DNA of 64,000 nucleotides from CBDDBU01 sp965226045 (GCA_965226045.1 CBDDBU010000012.1:19709-83708); one strand, 5' to 3'; numbered from the stretch's first letter, positions 18,377 through 28,012 are shown. Made by a program: numbers and translations. The notes: generated from the letters alone by a model not told the origin.

Positions 18377-19183
18377 ATGGATGATCTCGGCATCGGCATC
18401 ATCGGCTGTGCCGGGCGCATGGGCCAGGCGCTGGCCCGGCAAATCGTCGCGACCGCCGGCTGTCGCCTCACCGGTGGCATTGAGCAGGCCGATCACTCCG
18501 CGCTCGGCCACGATATTGGCGAAGCCGCCGGACTCGGCGCCATGGGGCTCGCCATTGGCGACGACGCGTCGGCACTGTTCGCCAGCGCCGACGCGGTGCT
18601 CGAATTCAGCGCGCCGGAGGCCAGCGCGGCGCACGCGCGCCTGGCCGGGGCGGCGCGGACCATTCACATCATCGGCACCACCGCGCTCGAGCCCGAGCAC
18701 GACCGCGCGATCGCCGAGGCGGCCAAGAACACGGTCATCGTGCAAGCCGCCAACATGAGCCTCGGCGTCAATCTGCTGCTCGCGCTCACCCGCCAGGTCG
18801 CGGCCGCGCTCAATCCCGATTTCGACATCGAGATCGTCGAGATGCACCACCGCCACAAGGCCGACGCCCCGTCGGGCACCGCCCTGGCGCTGGGCCGCGC
18901 GGCGGCCCGTGGACGCGGCGTCGCGCATGACGCGGTGGCGGTACGCGGCCGCGATGGCATCACTGGCGCGCGGCGGCGCGGTGACATCGGCTATGCGGTG
19001 CTGCGGGGGGGCAATGTCGTCGGCCAGCACAGCGTCGTCTTCGCGGCCGACAACGAGCACATCGAGATCATCCACCGGGCCGGCGACCGCGCCATTTTCG
19101 CGCGCGGCGCCGTGACAGCCGCGCTGTGGGCGCGCGGCCAGCCGCCCGGTCTCTACGGCATGGCCGACGTTCTGAGTCTATAG
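18377..19183 (+). CDS. dapB: 4-hydroxy-tetrahydrodipicolinate reductase
   Basis: DapB performs the second committed step of the diaminopimelate/lysine pathway with NAD(P)H. The ATG at 18377 is preferred over a GTG at 18368. The 268-residue product has the dinucleotide-binding loop GCAGRMGQAL near residue 11 and the catalytic segment EMHHRHKADAPSGTAL around 155, with the catalytic His and Lys. AANMSLGVN precedes it. Its last bases overlap a convergent gene by 6 bp. Confidence 0.96.
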   Translation: MDDLGIGIIGCAGRMGQALARQIVATAGCRLTGGIEQADHSALGHDIGEAAGLGAMGLAIGDDASALFASADAVLEFSAPEASAAHARLAGAARTIHIIGTTALEPEHDRAIAEAAKNTVIVQAANMSLGVNLLLALTRQVAAALNPDFDIEIVEMHHRHKADAPSGTALALGRAAARGRGVAHDAVAVRGRDGITGARRRGDIGYAVLRGGNVVGQHSVVFAADNEHIEIIHRAGDRAIFARGAVTAALWARGQPPGLYGMADVLSL

Positions 19184-19756
19184 GCCTCGGGCGGCGCTCT
19201 GTGGGGCGGCGTCGCCGCGTGCGGCGCCCCCATGAACGGGACCCTCGCGGGCCAGCGCGGCGCGCAGCGCGCGCGCGACCTCGAGCCGTTCGGCGGGGCT
19301 CAGGAACGCGCCGATCACCAGCCGCCGCCCGTGCGAGGTCAGCGCGAGCTCGCTGCGATCGCCAGGCGGGTCGTCCATCTCCACGCGCAGCCAATAGGGC
19401 TGAAACGACCACGACAGCATTTTCCCGCTCGGCAAGTGGCGCTGGATCGAGAGCTCGGCGCGACTCATCCGTACGGTCTCGCGGGTCCGCCCGGCCCGGT
19501 AGTTCATGCGAAACGCGACATAGATCAACAACACGTCGAGCCCGAAGAAGCCCATCACCGGCCACGCCCCCATCAGCAGGAAAGCGAGCCCGGCCGCGAA
19601 ACTCACCGACGCAACCAAGATCATCAGAATCGCGAACCCGCGCGGTGGCAATGAGCGGTGGGGGTACAGGACCGCGTCGAACAGGAGAGACTCGCTCCCG
19701 CCCGCCTCGATGGAACCCGAGACGTCGATCGAGGGTGGCTCGTGGGTGCCGGACAT
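19178..19756 (-). CDS. DUF2244 domain integral membrane protein
   Basis: The 192-residue product matches DUF2244. It has the start LYPHRSLPPRGFAILM, two membrane helices (about 41-62 and 66-85) and a soluble C-terminal part with SFQPYWLRVEMDDP and LVIGAFLSPAERLEVARALR. The family is common next to nth or coxG-type genes in alphaproteobacteria, and its function is unknown. It is convergent with dapB and divergent from nth. An alternative ATG at 19483 would remove both helices. Confidence 0.85.
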   Translation of the reverse strand: MSGTHEPPSIDVSGSIEAGGSESLLFDAVLYPHRSLPPRGFAILMILVASVSFAAGLAFLLMGAWPVMGFFGLDVLLIYVAFRMNYRAGRTRETVRMSRAELSIQRHLPSGKMLSWSFQPYWLRVEMDDPPGDRSELALTSHGRRLVIGAFLSPAERLEVARALRAALAREGPVHGGAARGDAAPQSAARGL

Positions 19757-19876
19757 GAGTGATGGTATCGCGCGCGGTCGAGGCGGGGCAACTTGGCCCG
19801 ATTACGGAGTTCGACCCCCAATGCCGAGTCCGAAATGCGCTTTTCCGCCCCGTCGGGCGTCGCTAGTCTCGCCGTC

Positions 19877-20515
19877 ATGAAAAAGGACAACGTCGAGGAA
19901 TTCTTTCGCCGACTCAGCGCGGCGCGCCCCGATCCGCGCGGCGAGCTGGAATATCTCAATCCGTTCACGCTGTTGGTGGCGGTCGTCCTGTCCGCCCAGG
20001 CGACCGATGCCGGCGTCAACAAGGCGACCCCGGCGCTGTTCGCCGCCGCCGATACGCCGGCCAAGATGGTCGCCCTGGGCGAGGCGCAGGTGCGAGATTT
20101 CATCAAGACCATCGGTCTTTTCAACACCAAGGCGAAGAACGTCATCGGCCTTAGCCACGCGCTGATCGAGCGCTACGGCGGCGCGGTGCCGCGCGATCGA
20201 GCGGCGCTCGAAGAGCTTCCTGGGGTCGGCCGCAAGACCGCCAACGTGGTCCTCAACATGGCTTTCGGCGAGCCGACCATGGCCGTGGACACCCACGTCC
20301 TCCGGGTCGCCAACCGCACCGGGCTGGGACCGGGCAAAACGCCCCTCGAGGTCGAAAAGAAGCTGCTGCGGGCGGTGCCGGCGGACTATGGGCAGCACGC
20401 CCACCACTGGCTCATCCTGCACGGCCGCTATGTCTGCAAGGCGCGCAAGCCCGCCTGCCCGACCTGCACCGTCGCCGACCTCTGCGCCTTCAAGGGCAAA
20501 ACGACGGCCGCCTGA
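19877..20515 (+). CDS. nth: endonuclease III (DNA glycosylase/AP lyase)
   Basis: Nth removes oxidised pyrimidines and cleaves at abasic sites. From the ATG at 19877 it has 212 residues, the usual length. It carries the helix-hairpin-helix ELPGVGRKTANVV with the catalytic Lys, the VDTHVLRV segment with the catalytic Asp, and a C-terminal 4Fe-4S site with Cys spacing 6-2-5 (CKARKPACPTCTVADLC). The open frame extends upstream to 19793, but those residues do not resemble the family. Confidence 0.97.
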   Translation: MKKDNVEEFFRRLSAARPDPRGELEYLNPFTLLVAVVLSAQATDAGVNKATPALFAAADTPAKMVALGEAQVRDFIKTIGLFNTKAKNVIGLSHALIERYGGAVPRDRAALEELPGVGRKTANVVLNMAFGEPTMAVDTHVLRVANRTGLGPGKTPLEVEKKLLRAVPADYGQHAHHWLILHGRYVCKARKPACPTCTVADLCAFKGKTTAA

Positions 20516-20530
20516 GGGGCAGCGGCGGCG

Positions 20531-21034
20531 TTATAGCCGAGCTGCTTCGTCGCGGTGGAGGAGCGTCTCGAAACACGGTTCGGGTGGCGATCCGGCGGTG
20601 TCGGGGCCGCCGATCTCGTAGTGGCTGACGCGCCGCTCGGGCGGCGATCCCGCCTCGTAGAGGAAGACGTGCAGGACGCAACCCCGCGTCGCGTACTGCC
20701 ACACCTCCGAACGCGGCTCCTTGCGCCGCAGGTTGGGCGGCCCGAGCCACACCGCCACCTCGTCGCGGGTCATTCCGAGCAGCAGCCGAGGTTCGCTGGC
20801 GATGCCGGCGGGCGGCCGCAGATCCGGCGTCGAGGCGATATATGCCGCCTCGAACGGGGGGGGCTCCGGGTCAGGTTCAGGTGGCTCAAGTGGCGCCGGC
20901 GGGGCCGGCACGGCCGCGCGCTCTTCGACCGCCGCCACTGGCGGTGCTTCGGCACGGCGCGGCTCCACGGGACGCCCAGAGCAGGCGGCGAGGGCAGCGC
21001 AGAGCGCCATGACCGCCGCCGTCCGGGCGATCAC
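20531..21034 (-). CDS. small lipoprotein of unknown function
   Basis: The 167-residue protein has a signal peptide MIARTAAVMALCAALAAC ending in a lipobox. A Pro/Ala/Glu-rich linker runs to about residue 65, followed by a compact domain with LLLGMTRDEVAVWLGPPN and a Cys in YATRGCVLHVFLY. The phrase pattern G-x-T-x-x-E-V-x-x-x-x-G-x-P resembles SmpA/BamE-like domains, but the match is weak. It lies just upstream of nothing obviously linked; the bactofilin gene precedes it on the same strand. Confidence 0.7.
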   Translation of the reverse strand: MIARTAAVMALCAALAACSGRPVEPRRAEAPPVAAVEERAAVPAPPAPLEPPEPDPEPPPFEAAYIASTPDLRPPAGIASEPRLLLGMTRDEVAVWLGPPNLRRKEPRSEVWQYATRGCVLHVFLYEAGSPPERRVSHYEIGGPDTAGSPPEPCFETLLHRDEAARL

Positions 21035-21067
21035 ACGATCGGTCCCCGCCCGCTCGACCCGTGGGGC

Positions 21068-21562
21068 TCACTCGCGCTGGGCGGCGGCGAGGTCCTCGTC
21101 GGTGGCGGCCTCGCCGCCACCGACGAGATCGTCCAACGCCGGATCGTCCAACGGATGAATCGAGCCGGCGATCCGCCCGCCGCGCTCGATTTCGAGCTCG
21201 CCGTAGCGAATATCCCCGACAACCGCGCCCGAAGATTGAATGACCAGGGTGTTGCGGACCGTGAGGGTCCCCTCGAAGATGCCGTTGATCCGCGCACCGT
21301 CGACGACGGCGGTGCCCTTGAAGTAGCCACCAGCGGCGATCTCGATCTGTCGGCAGTCGCTGAGGGCCGCCTCGACCCGACCCTCCACCACCAACTTGTC
21401 GCAGGCCGCGATCTCGCCGCTCAGGTCGATCTCGCGCCCGACGATAAGCGTCTTGGCATCCGTTCCGTAGAGCTGGGTGCCGCTGACCGGGGGCCCTGGC
21501 AGATCGCGGCGCCGATGAATCTCGGGCCGAAACGCGGTCGTCATGCTGTTCCTATCCGACAT
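21068..21562 (-). CDS. bactofilin (polymer-forming cytoskeletal protein)
   Basis: The 164-residue product has the bactofilin beta-helix core of about 100 residues, from TLIVGREIDLSGEIAACDKL through LVVEGRVEAAL, GYFKGTAVVDGARINGIFEG and VVGDIRYGELEIERGGRI. The core is flanked by short disordered tails. Bactofilins polymerise without nucleotide and scaffold envelope or stalk synthesis. The same-strand lipoprotein gene downstream starts 33 bp away and could be a partner. Confidence 0.88.
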   Translation of the reverse strand: MSDRNSMTTAFRPEIHRRRDLPGPPVSGTQLYGTDAKTLIVGREIDLSGEIAACDKLVVEGRVEAALSDCRQIEIAAGGYFKGTAVVDGARINGIFEGTLTVRNTLVIQSSGAVVGDIRYGELEIERGGRIAGSIHPLDDPALDDLVGGGEAATDEDLAAAQRE

Positions 21563-21611
21563 CGCCCAATCCTATCCGTCGATCCTACTTGCCCTGTCTC
21601 GTATCGCGCCG

Positions 21612-22292
21612 TCACGCCGGCCGCGCCGAGACTCGCTTGAACACATGCACCATGGCCGCCGCCGCGATTAGCGGCGTCAACAAGTTAACAACGGGAATCG
21701 TGAACAGAAAGGCGATCACGACGCCCGCCAGGACGATTCGGCGCGAGTGCCGCCGACGCATCGCCCCCGCCGCCTCGTCGTCGAGATGGCGCAACGCGAC
21801 CAGCTCGAAATACTCCCGGCCAAGAAGATAGCCGTTCAGAACATAGAACATTATGAAGCTGAGGATCGGAAAGAACATCAGCGGCACGTAGAGCAGCAGC
21901 CCGACCACATTCACGAGCACCAGCGCCAGCGTGAAGTTGACCGTGACCAGCAGCGAGCGCCCGATCGGAACGTCCTGGCCGGGCGGATCGTTCGGATAGT
22001 GCTTGCGCTCGACCGCGCTCGCTACCCCCTCGAGAAAAAACGCGACAAAGGTCGAGACGATGGCCGGAAACAGGAACCACGTCAGGGTGGCGAACACGAC
22101 CCATCCCACCGCCTTAAACACATAGTTGAGCGGCCACGGCCAGTCGAGTAGGCCGGCGTTGCCCATCAGCCACCACGCGACCACGGCAAGCACGACGAAC
22201 GTCACTAGGCTCAGCCCCAAACTGATCCCGAGGGCGCGCCGGAACTCACGCTCGGGTAGCTGGGCGATGGCTTTGGTGAAAGCGGAGATCAT
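21612..22292 (-). CDS. EI24/CysZ-like membrane protein
   Basis: The 226-residue protein has about four long hydrophobic segments (roughly 25-50, 60-85, 110-150 and 185-215). It contains the EI24-family phrases LTWFLFPAIVSTFVAFF and FYVLNGYLLGREYFELVALR. The family includes the sulfate permease CysZ, but no cysteine genes are nearby, so sulfate transport is not shown. The start overlaps the amidase stop by 4 bp (ATGA), indicating translational coupling. Confidence 0.8.
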   Translation of the reverse strand: MISAFTKAIAQLPEREFRRALGISLGLSLVTFVVLAVVAWWLMGNAGLLDWPWPLNYVFKAVGWVVFATLTWFLFPAIVSTFVAFFLEGVASAVERKHYPNDPPGQDVPIGRSLLVTVNFTLALVLVNVVGLLLYVPLMFFPILSFIMFYVLNGYLLGREYFELVALRHLDDEAAGAMRRRHSRRIVLAGVVIAFLFTIPVVNLLTPLIAAAAMVHVFKRVSARPA

Positions 22293-23728
22293 CCTGCCTC
22301 GGGGGGTTCGGCGGCGCCGCGCGGATCGATTGGCACCATGGCGGCGAAGCCGTGCGCGGCCTCAAAGGCGGCGGCGGCGGCCAATACTTCGGCATCGCCG
22401 CCCGGCGGCCCGACCAACTGAAGCCCGACCGGAAGACCGGCCTGGGTGAAGCCGCAGGGCACCGATAGGGCGGGGCACGAGGTCACGGTGATGGCGAACG
22501 ACAGGGCGAGCCAGCTCACATAGTTGTCAAAGGTACGGCCACCGACCTCAGTGACGTAACGCAGCGCGCCGTCATAGGGGGCGATGACCACGGCCGGACT
22601 GACCAATAGATCGTGATCGGCGAAGAAACTTACAACCCGCTGGTAAAGCGCGCCGCGCCGGCGTTCGGCGTCGCCCATCTCCTCGGCCCCGAGCGCCAGA
22701 CCTTTTTCGATGTTCCACACGATTTCGGGCTTCAAGAGGTCGCGATGCTCGCGCAATAGCGACGCTTTTTCCGCGGCGAATTGCGCCGCCCGCAAGGTCT
22801 GAAAGATGAACTCGGCGTCGTCCAAATCGGGGCAGGCTTGCGTCACCCGCGCGCCCAAGCCCGCGAACGTGCGGGCCGCCTCGGCGCAGATTGCCGCCAC
22901 CTCGGGATCGACCGGAACCACACCAAGATCGGCGCTGTAAGCGACCCGCGCAGGCACCTCTGGCGCCGCCACCGCCGCGCTAAAGCTGGTCGGAGGCCTC
23001 GGCAACGACAGCGGATCGCGTGGGTGACCGCCGCACTGGGCGTCCAGCATCAGCGCCACATCGCCGACGTTGCGCGCCATCGGCCCGTGCACCGACAGGT
23101 GGTTGTACGGCAACTGGCGCGGCCCCGCCGCGACCCGACCCGGCGTCGGCCGCAAGCCCACCACACCGCAATAGCTCGCCGGAATCCGCAACGAGCCGCC
23201 GAGATCGCTGCCCGTGCCGAGCCAGATCTGGCCGGTCGCCAGGGCCACGGCGGTGCCCCCCGACGAGCCGCCCGGCGTCATCCGGGTGTCCCAGGGGTTG
23301 CGGGTACGGCCGAAGACCTCGTTGAAGGTATTGGCCCCCGCCCCAAACTCCGGCGTCGCCGATTTGGCGAGCACGATGGCGCCGTTGGCCTCCAGCGTCT
23401 CGACCATGATGTCGGACCGCTCGGGCACGTGATCGGCGTAGATCGGCGAGCCGTACGTGGTCCGAACGCCGGCCACATCGGAGAGGTCCTTGACGACGAT
23501 CGGCAAGCCGTGGAGATACCAGGGCGGCGGGTCGGCGGGCGGTGCGGCGCTCAGGCGGGCGGCATGGGCGCGGGCACGATCGGCGCATCGGGTGGGAATC
23601 GCGTTGACGGCCGGCTCGGTTTCGGCGATTCGTTCGAGGGCGGCGTCGATCAGCTCGAGCGGGCTCACCTCCGCCCACCGCAGTCGCGCGACCGCCTCGC
23701 GCGCCGTCAGCCGCACCAGTTCGTTCAT
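22289..23728 (-). CDS. amidase signature family hydrolase
   Basis: From the ATG at 23728 the product has 479 residues, close to the 470-500 usual for amidase-signature enzymes. The Ser-cisSer-Lys triad is visible: Lys in LPIVVKDLSDVAG (about 82), and the two Ser in GGSSGGTAVAL and GTGSDLGGSLRIPA (about 155-180). CGVVGLRPTPGRV follows. The family includes GatA, aryl-acylamidases and others; absence of gatB/gatC neighbours argues against GatA. The substrate is unknown. It is divergent from the PfkB kinase gene. Confidence 0.9.
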   Translation of the reverse strand: MNELVRLTAREAVARLRWAEVSPLELIDAALERIAETEPAVNAIPTRCADRARAHAARLSAAPPADPPPWYLHGLPIVVKDLSDVAGVRTTYGSPIYADHVPERSDIMVETLEANGAIVLAKSATPEFGAGANTFNEVFGRTRNPWDTRMTPGGSSGGTAVALATGQIWLGTGSDLGGSLRIPASYCGVVGLRPTPGRVAAGPRQLPYNHLSVHGPMARNVGDVALMLDAQCGGHPRDPLSLPRPPTSFSAAVAAPEVPARVAYSADLGVVPVDPEVAAICAEAARTFAGLGARVTQACPDLDDAEFIFQTLRAAQFAAEKASLLREHRDLLKPEIVWNIEKGLALGAEEMGDAERRRGALYQRVVSFFADHDLLVSPAVVIAPYDGALRYVTEVGGRTFDNYVSWLALSFAITVTSCPALSVPCGFTQAGLPVGLQLVGPPGGDAEVLAAAAAFEAAHGFAAMVPIDPRGAAEPPEAG

Positions 23729-23871
23729 GACCACCCTTAGAATCCCCAGGGTTCGCGCGCGGGCGCGGTCTGTTCGCGGGCGCGCCAGTCTGGAAGCAGG
23801 GTCTGGTTTTGTACAGCCTTAGCTCGGCCCAGCATCTATACTCCCGCGCCAAGCCGACCCCGGAGAACACC

Positions 23872-24864
23872 ATGGCCAACGGACCACTAGATGTCGTCGG
23901 CATCGGCAACGCGATTGTCGATGTTCTGTCGCATGCCGACGATGACTTCCTCGTTGGCCAGGATATCGTCAAGGGCGCGATGACCCTGATCGACGCCGCG
24001 CAGGCCGATCGCATCTACGACGCGATGGGGCCGGGCGTCGAGATCTCCGGCGGCTCAGCCGCCAACACCATCGTCGGCGTGGCCTCGTTCGGCGGTCGCG
24101 GCGCATACATCGGCAAGGTCCGCGCCGATCAGCTCGGGCAGGTTTTCGCCCGTGATCTGAAGGCCGTCGGCGTCGATTTCGACACCCCGATGGCGATCGA
24201 CGGGCCGCCGACCGCGCGCTGCCTGATCAACGTCACCCCCGACGCGCAGCGCACCATGACCACCCATCTCGGGGCCTGCATCGGGCTCGGGCCCGAGGAT
24301 GTCGACGCCGCCACCATCGCGGCCGCCAAGGTGACCTATCTCGAAGGCTATCTGTGGGATCCGCCGGGCGCCAAGGAGGCCTTTCGCAAGGCCATGCGGA
24401 TCGCGCACGAGGCCGAGCGCAAGGTCTCGCTCAGCCTCTCCGACGCCTTTTGTGTCGACCGCTACCGCGCCGAGTTCCTTGAACTCACGCGCGAGCATGT
24501 TGATATCCTGTTCGCCAACGAGAGCGAGATCTTGTCGCTCTATCAGGTCGAGCGGTTCGACGACGCCCTCCAGATGGTCGCCGGCCACTGCAAGATCGCG
24601 GCGCTGACCCGCAGCGAAAAGGGCTCTATCGTGGTCGCCAACGGCGAGGTTCACGTCATCGACGCCGAGCCGGTCGAGCGCGTCGTCGACACCACCGGCG
24701 CAGGCGATCTCTATGCCGCCGGGTTCCTCTACGGCTATACCTGCGGCCTGAATCTCCCGGAATGCGGCCGCCTGGCCGGCCGCGCCGCGGGCGAGATCAT
24801 CAGCCATTTCGGCGCCCGTCCCGAGCGCGACCTCGCCGCGCTAGCCGAAGAGAAACCCAACTGA
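23872..24864 (+). CDS. PfkB-family carbohydrate/adenosine kinase
   Basis: The 330-residue kinase has the PfkB N-terminal glycine motif in ISGGSAANTIVGVASFGG and the C-terminal signature VDTTGAGDLYAAGFLYG, whose Asp is the catalytic base. Alphaproteobacterial proteins of this type are usually annotated as adenosine kinase. The start at the ATG 23872 gives MANGPLDVVGIGNAIVDV, the typical N-terminus. A broken cyclase gene follows directly. Confidence 0.9.
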   Translation: MANGPLDVVGIGNAIVDVLSHADDDFLVGQDIVKGAMTLIDAAQADRIYDAMGPGVEISGGSAANTIVGVASFGGRGAYIGKVRADQLGQVFARDLKAVGVDFDTPMAIDGPPTARCLINVTPDAQRTMTTHLGACIGLGPEDVDAATIAAAKVTYLEGYLWDPPGAKEAFRKAMRIAHEAERKVSLSLSDAFCVDRYRAEFLELTREHVDILFANESEILSLYQVERFDDALQMVAGHCKIAALTRSEKGSIVVANGEVHVIDAEPVERVVDTTGAGDLYAAGFLYGYTCGLNLPECGRLAGRAAGEIISHFGARPERDLAALAEEKPN

Positions 24865-26448
24865 CCGACGCCAGCCCAGACCGACCCGCACGCGCCCATG
24901 CCAACGCCAGCGGCACGGCCAAAGCCCGGCCGTCCGCCGCCGGCGGCGCGCGCGGGTTGGATTGGATCGCCCGCGCCAGACTGACGAGCGGTGTGGTGCT
25001 CCTCGTTTACGTCGCCACCCATCTCCTCAACCACGCGCTGGGGTTGATCTCGCTCAACGCGATGGAGTGGGGCCGGAACTACTTCCTGGTGTTTGGCGCA
25101 ATCCGGTCGGAACCCTCGTGCTGTATGGCGCGCTGAGCGTCCACCTCGGGTTGGTGCTCTACGCCCTGTTCCGCCGCCGCTCATTGCGAATGCCGATGCG
25201 CTAGGTCCTGCAGTTCATCGCCGGGTTCGCGATCTCGCCGCTGCTGGCGTTGCACGTGATCGGCAATCGCGGCTCTACGAGTTGCACGACCTGAACGATC
25301 TCTATGCGTGGGTGCTGATCGCCGTCTGGGTCAGCGATCCGATCGAGGGTATTCGGCTCGTCGCGGCCCTACTGCTGGCGTGGTTTCACGGCTGCGTCGG
25401 CCTGCACTTCTGGCTCAAGTTGAAGCCCTGGTACGCGGCCGGCTGGGCGCCGTGGCTGTTCACCGTGGCGCTGTTGTGGCCTGCCTTTTTTCTGGCCGGG
25501 GTCGCCGCCGGCTTGCGCGAGGTCGCGATCCTGCTCGAACAACTGGCGTGGGCCGAGGCGGTGGCGGCCGAGATCAACTATCCCAGCGCCGAGGGCCTGG
25601 CCTGGGCGCTGGACACGGTCCGCGCATCGTATTGGGGCATGGCCGCAATACTGGTGGCGGTCGTCGTCGCGCGGCTGGCGCGCCACGTGCTCGCGCAGCG
25701 CGCGATCACGGTCACCATCACCTACCCCGACGCCCGCACGGTCACCGTCACGCCCGGCCTCAGCGTCCTCGAAGCCAGCCGTATTTCTGGCATCCCCCAC
25801 GCCTCGGGGTGCGGCGGGCGCGGGCGCTGTTCCACCTGTCGGGTGCGGATCGCTCACGGCCTGGAGCACCTGCCGCCGCCGCGCGAGGAAGAGGCCCGCG
25901 TCCTCAAGCGGATCGGCGCTCCCGACAACGTCCGTCTCGCGTGCCAGATTTGCCCCGACCACGATATCTCGGTCACGCCCCTGTTGGCGGCGACGGCGCA
26001 GCCGGCGGATGGCCACCGGCGGTCCACCTACCTTCAGGGATCGGAGCGCGAGATCGCGATTCTGTTCGCCCACATGCGCTCGTTTACCCAGTTTCCCGAA
26101 AAGAAGCTGCCCTATGACGTGGTGTTCGTGCTCAACCAGTACTTCCGAGCCATGGGGGCGCCGATCGAGCGCGCCGGCGGCCAGCTCGACAAGTTCATCG
26201 GCGATGGCGTGATGGCGCTGTTCGGGGTGCGCGGCGGGGTCAAGAGAGGATGCCGCGAGGCGCTGGGCGGGGCGCGCGAAATGCCGCTATCGCTAGCCGA
26301 GGTCGATCTTTCCGCCTTCCCGCGCCGCCAACTCACGGTTCGCGGCCGTGACGAGCCGATGGACGTGTTCGTGATCGAGGACGCCCGCCAGCTGCCAGTA
26401 CTGGAGCCCGCCAAAGGCTCCCGGCGGGTCGAGGCGGCCGCCGACTGA
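24865..26448 (+). pseudogene. degraded membrane adenylate cyclase with 2Fe-2S ferredoxin domain
   Basis: Pieces of one gene are spread over three frames. First come membrane helices (SGVVLLVYVATHLLNHALG, then LVLYGALSVHLGLVLYAL), then further helices to about 25700. A ferredoxin domain follows with the cluster motif GCGGRGRCSTC and a fourth Cys in ACQIC. Last is a class III cyclase domain with the first metal-binding region and KFIGDGVMALFG. Frameshifts occur near 25100 and 25268, and an in-frame TAG lies at 25202-25204. An internal deletion near 26285 removes roughly 70 residues of the cyclase core, including the expected GxGxHxGP segment. The loss of the core is not explainable by single-base errors. 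Confidence 0.85.
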
Positions 26449-26499
26449 TCGGCTCTTCGCCGCGCGGACGCGGTCCGTGGGCGGCGCGGGCGCGGTCCG

Positions 26500-26862
26500 C
26501 TAGCGACGCGCGAGCATCGCGCCAAGGTTGCGCCCGGCGAAGATGTGAACGTGGAAGTGCGGCACCTCTTGGTTGGCGTCGGCGCCGTGGTTGGCGAGCA
26601 GGCGGTAGCCGTCCTTCTCGGCACCAAGCTCGCGGGCGACCCGGCCAACGGCGGCGAAAAACCCGGCCACCATGTCGGTCGGCGCGGTGGCGCTGAAATC
26701 GTCCATCGAGACATAATCGCCCTTGGAAATCACCAGCACATGGACCGGGGCCTGCGGTTCGATGTCGTGAAACGCGAGCGCGTAGTCGTCCTCGTAGACC
26801 TTGTTACATGGCAGCTCACCGCGCAGAATTTTCGCGAACACGTTCTCCGGATCGTAGGTCAT
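26500..26862 (-). CDS. HIT-family (HINT-like) nucleotide hydrolase
   Basis: The 120-residue protein has the histidine triad HFHVHIF near residue 102. It also has the HINT-like segments VFAKILRGELPCNKVYEDD at the start and HVLVISKGDY. HINT proteins hydrolyse nucleoside phosphoramidates. It is the last gene of the histidine operon strand, and its start overlaps the hisE stop (ATGA). Confidence 0.93.
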   Translation of the reverse strand: MTYDPENVFAKILRGELPCNKVYEDDYALAFHDIEPQAPVHVLVISKGDYVSMDDFSATAPTDMVAGFFAAVGRVARELGAEKDGYRLLANHGADANQEVPHFHVHIFAGRNLGAMLARR

Positions 26863-27233
26863 TTCACCTCCGGCTTCCTTGATGGGCCTGATGGGCCTGA
26901 TGGGCGTGATCGGCCGGCCTTTTCGTCATGACCCGAGACGCCCTCGCGGCGCGCCAGCTCGACGCCGATATCGGCCGGTGTGAGACCACGCCGCGCCCAC
27001 AACACCATGAGATGATACAGAAGATCGGCGCTCTCCCGCGCCACCGCCTCGTGCTCAGGGCCCAGCGCGGCGATCACCGTCTCGACCGCTTCCTCGCCGA
27101 TCTTCTGGGCGATGCGCGCCTCGGGCCCCGCCAATAGCTCGGCCGTGTAGGACCGGCTCGGATCGCCGTCCCGGCGGCTTTCGATCACCGCGAACAGCCG
27201 CTCGATGACCACGCCGAGCGTGTCGTCGGCCAT
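26859..27233 (-). CDS. hisE: phosphoribosyl-ATP pyrophosphatase
   Basis: HisE hydrolyses PR-ATP to PR-AMP in histidine synthesis. From the ATG at 27233 the protein has 124 residues. The MazG-like helical core includes SYTAELLAGPEARIAQKIGEEAVETVIAAL and SADLLYHLMVLW. The C-terminal tail is extended by a short GPS repeat coming from a 9-bp DNA repeat near 26881-26905. It lies 8 bp after hisF. Confidence 0.95.
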   Translation of the reverse strand: MADDTLGVVIERLFAVIESRRDGDPSRSYTAELLAGPEARIAQKIGEEAVETVIAALGPEHEAVARESADLLYHLMVLWARRGLTPADIGVELARREGVSGHDEKAGRSRPSGPSGPSRKPEVK

Positions 27234-27241
27234 CGTCGCCC

Positions 27242-28012
27242 TCACGCCGGCGCGATCGGGCGCATCGGGACGCCAGCGGCAGCCATCGCCGCCTTGGCGG
27301 CGGCGATCGTGATCTCGCCGAAATGAAAAATCGAGGCGACCAGGACGGCGGTGGCGTGGCCCTCGCGGACGGCCGCCGCCAGGTGCTCGACAGCGCCAGC
27401 GCCGCCCGAAGCGATGACCGGCACCGGCACCGCGTCGGCCACGGCGCGGGTGAGCGCCAGATCAAAACCCTGTTTGGTGCCGTCGCGGTCCATCGAGGTC
27501 AGCAGGATTTCGCCCGCGCCGCACCCGACCACACGGCGAGCGAAATCGACCGCGTCGATCCCGGTGGCGCGCCGGCCGCCATGAGTGAATATCTCCCAGC
27601 GCGCCGGTGCCACCTGCTTGGCGTCGATCGCGCCGACGATGCACTGGGAGCCGAACTTGGCGGCCGCCGCGGCGACAAAATCGGGATCAGCGACGGCAGC
27701 GGTGTTGACGGAGACTTTGTCGGCCCCAGCCAGCAGGAGCTTGCGGACGTGCTCGATGGTCGCCACCCCGCCGCCGACGGTGAGCGGCATGAAGCAGGCC
27801 TCGGCGGTGCGCCCGACCACGTCGTAGATGGTCTCGCGGTTCTCGTGGCTCGCCGTGATGTCGAGAAAGCAGAGCTCATCGGCCCCTTCCGCGTCGTAGA
27901 GCTTGGCCTGGGCGACCGGCTCGCCGGCGTCAACCAGATTGACGAAATTGACGCCCTTGACCACGCGGCCGTTCTTCACGTCGAGACAGGGAATGATGCG
28001 GGCCTTAAGCAT
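27242..28012 (-). CDS. hisF: imidazole glycerol phosphate synthase subunit HisF
   Basis: HisF is the cyclase half of IGP synthase; ammonia comes from HisH. The 256-residue TIM barrel has the catalytic Asp in IIPCLDVKNGRVVKG (Asp11) and the second in CIVGAIDAK (about 130). Phosphate loops include TVGGGVA and IASGGAGAVEH. It overlaps hisA by 8 bp. Confidence 0.98.
   Translation of the reverse strand: MLKARIIPCLDVKNGRVVKGVNFVNLVDAGEPVAQAKLYDAEGADELCFLDITASHENRETIYDVVGRTAEACFMPLTVGGGVATIEHVRKLLLAGADKVSVNTAAVADPDFVAAAAAKFGSQCIVGAIDAKQVAPARWEIFTHGGRRATGIDAVDFARRVVGCGAGEILLTSMDRDGTKQGFDLALTRAVADAVPVPVIASGGAGAVEHLAAAVREGHATAVLVASIFHFGEITIAAAKAAMAAAGVPMRPIAPA

Noticed and set aside
25093..26448. Treating the long frame as an intact ferredoxin-cyclase gene
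   Set aside because: Its first 30 residues are out of frame with the homologous membrane segment, and the cyclase core is internally deleted.
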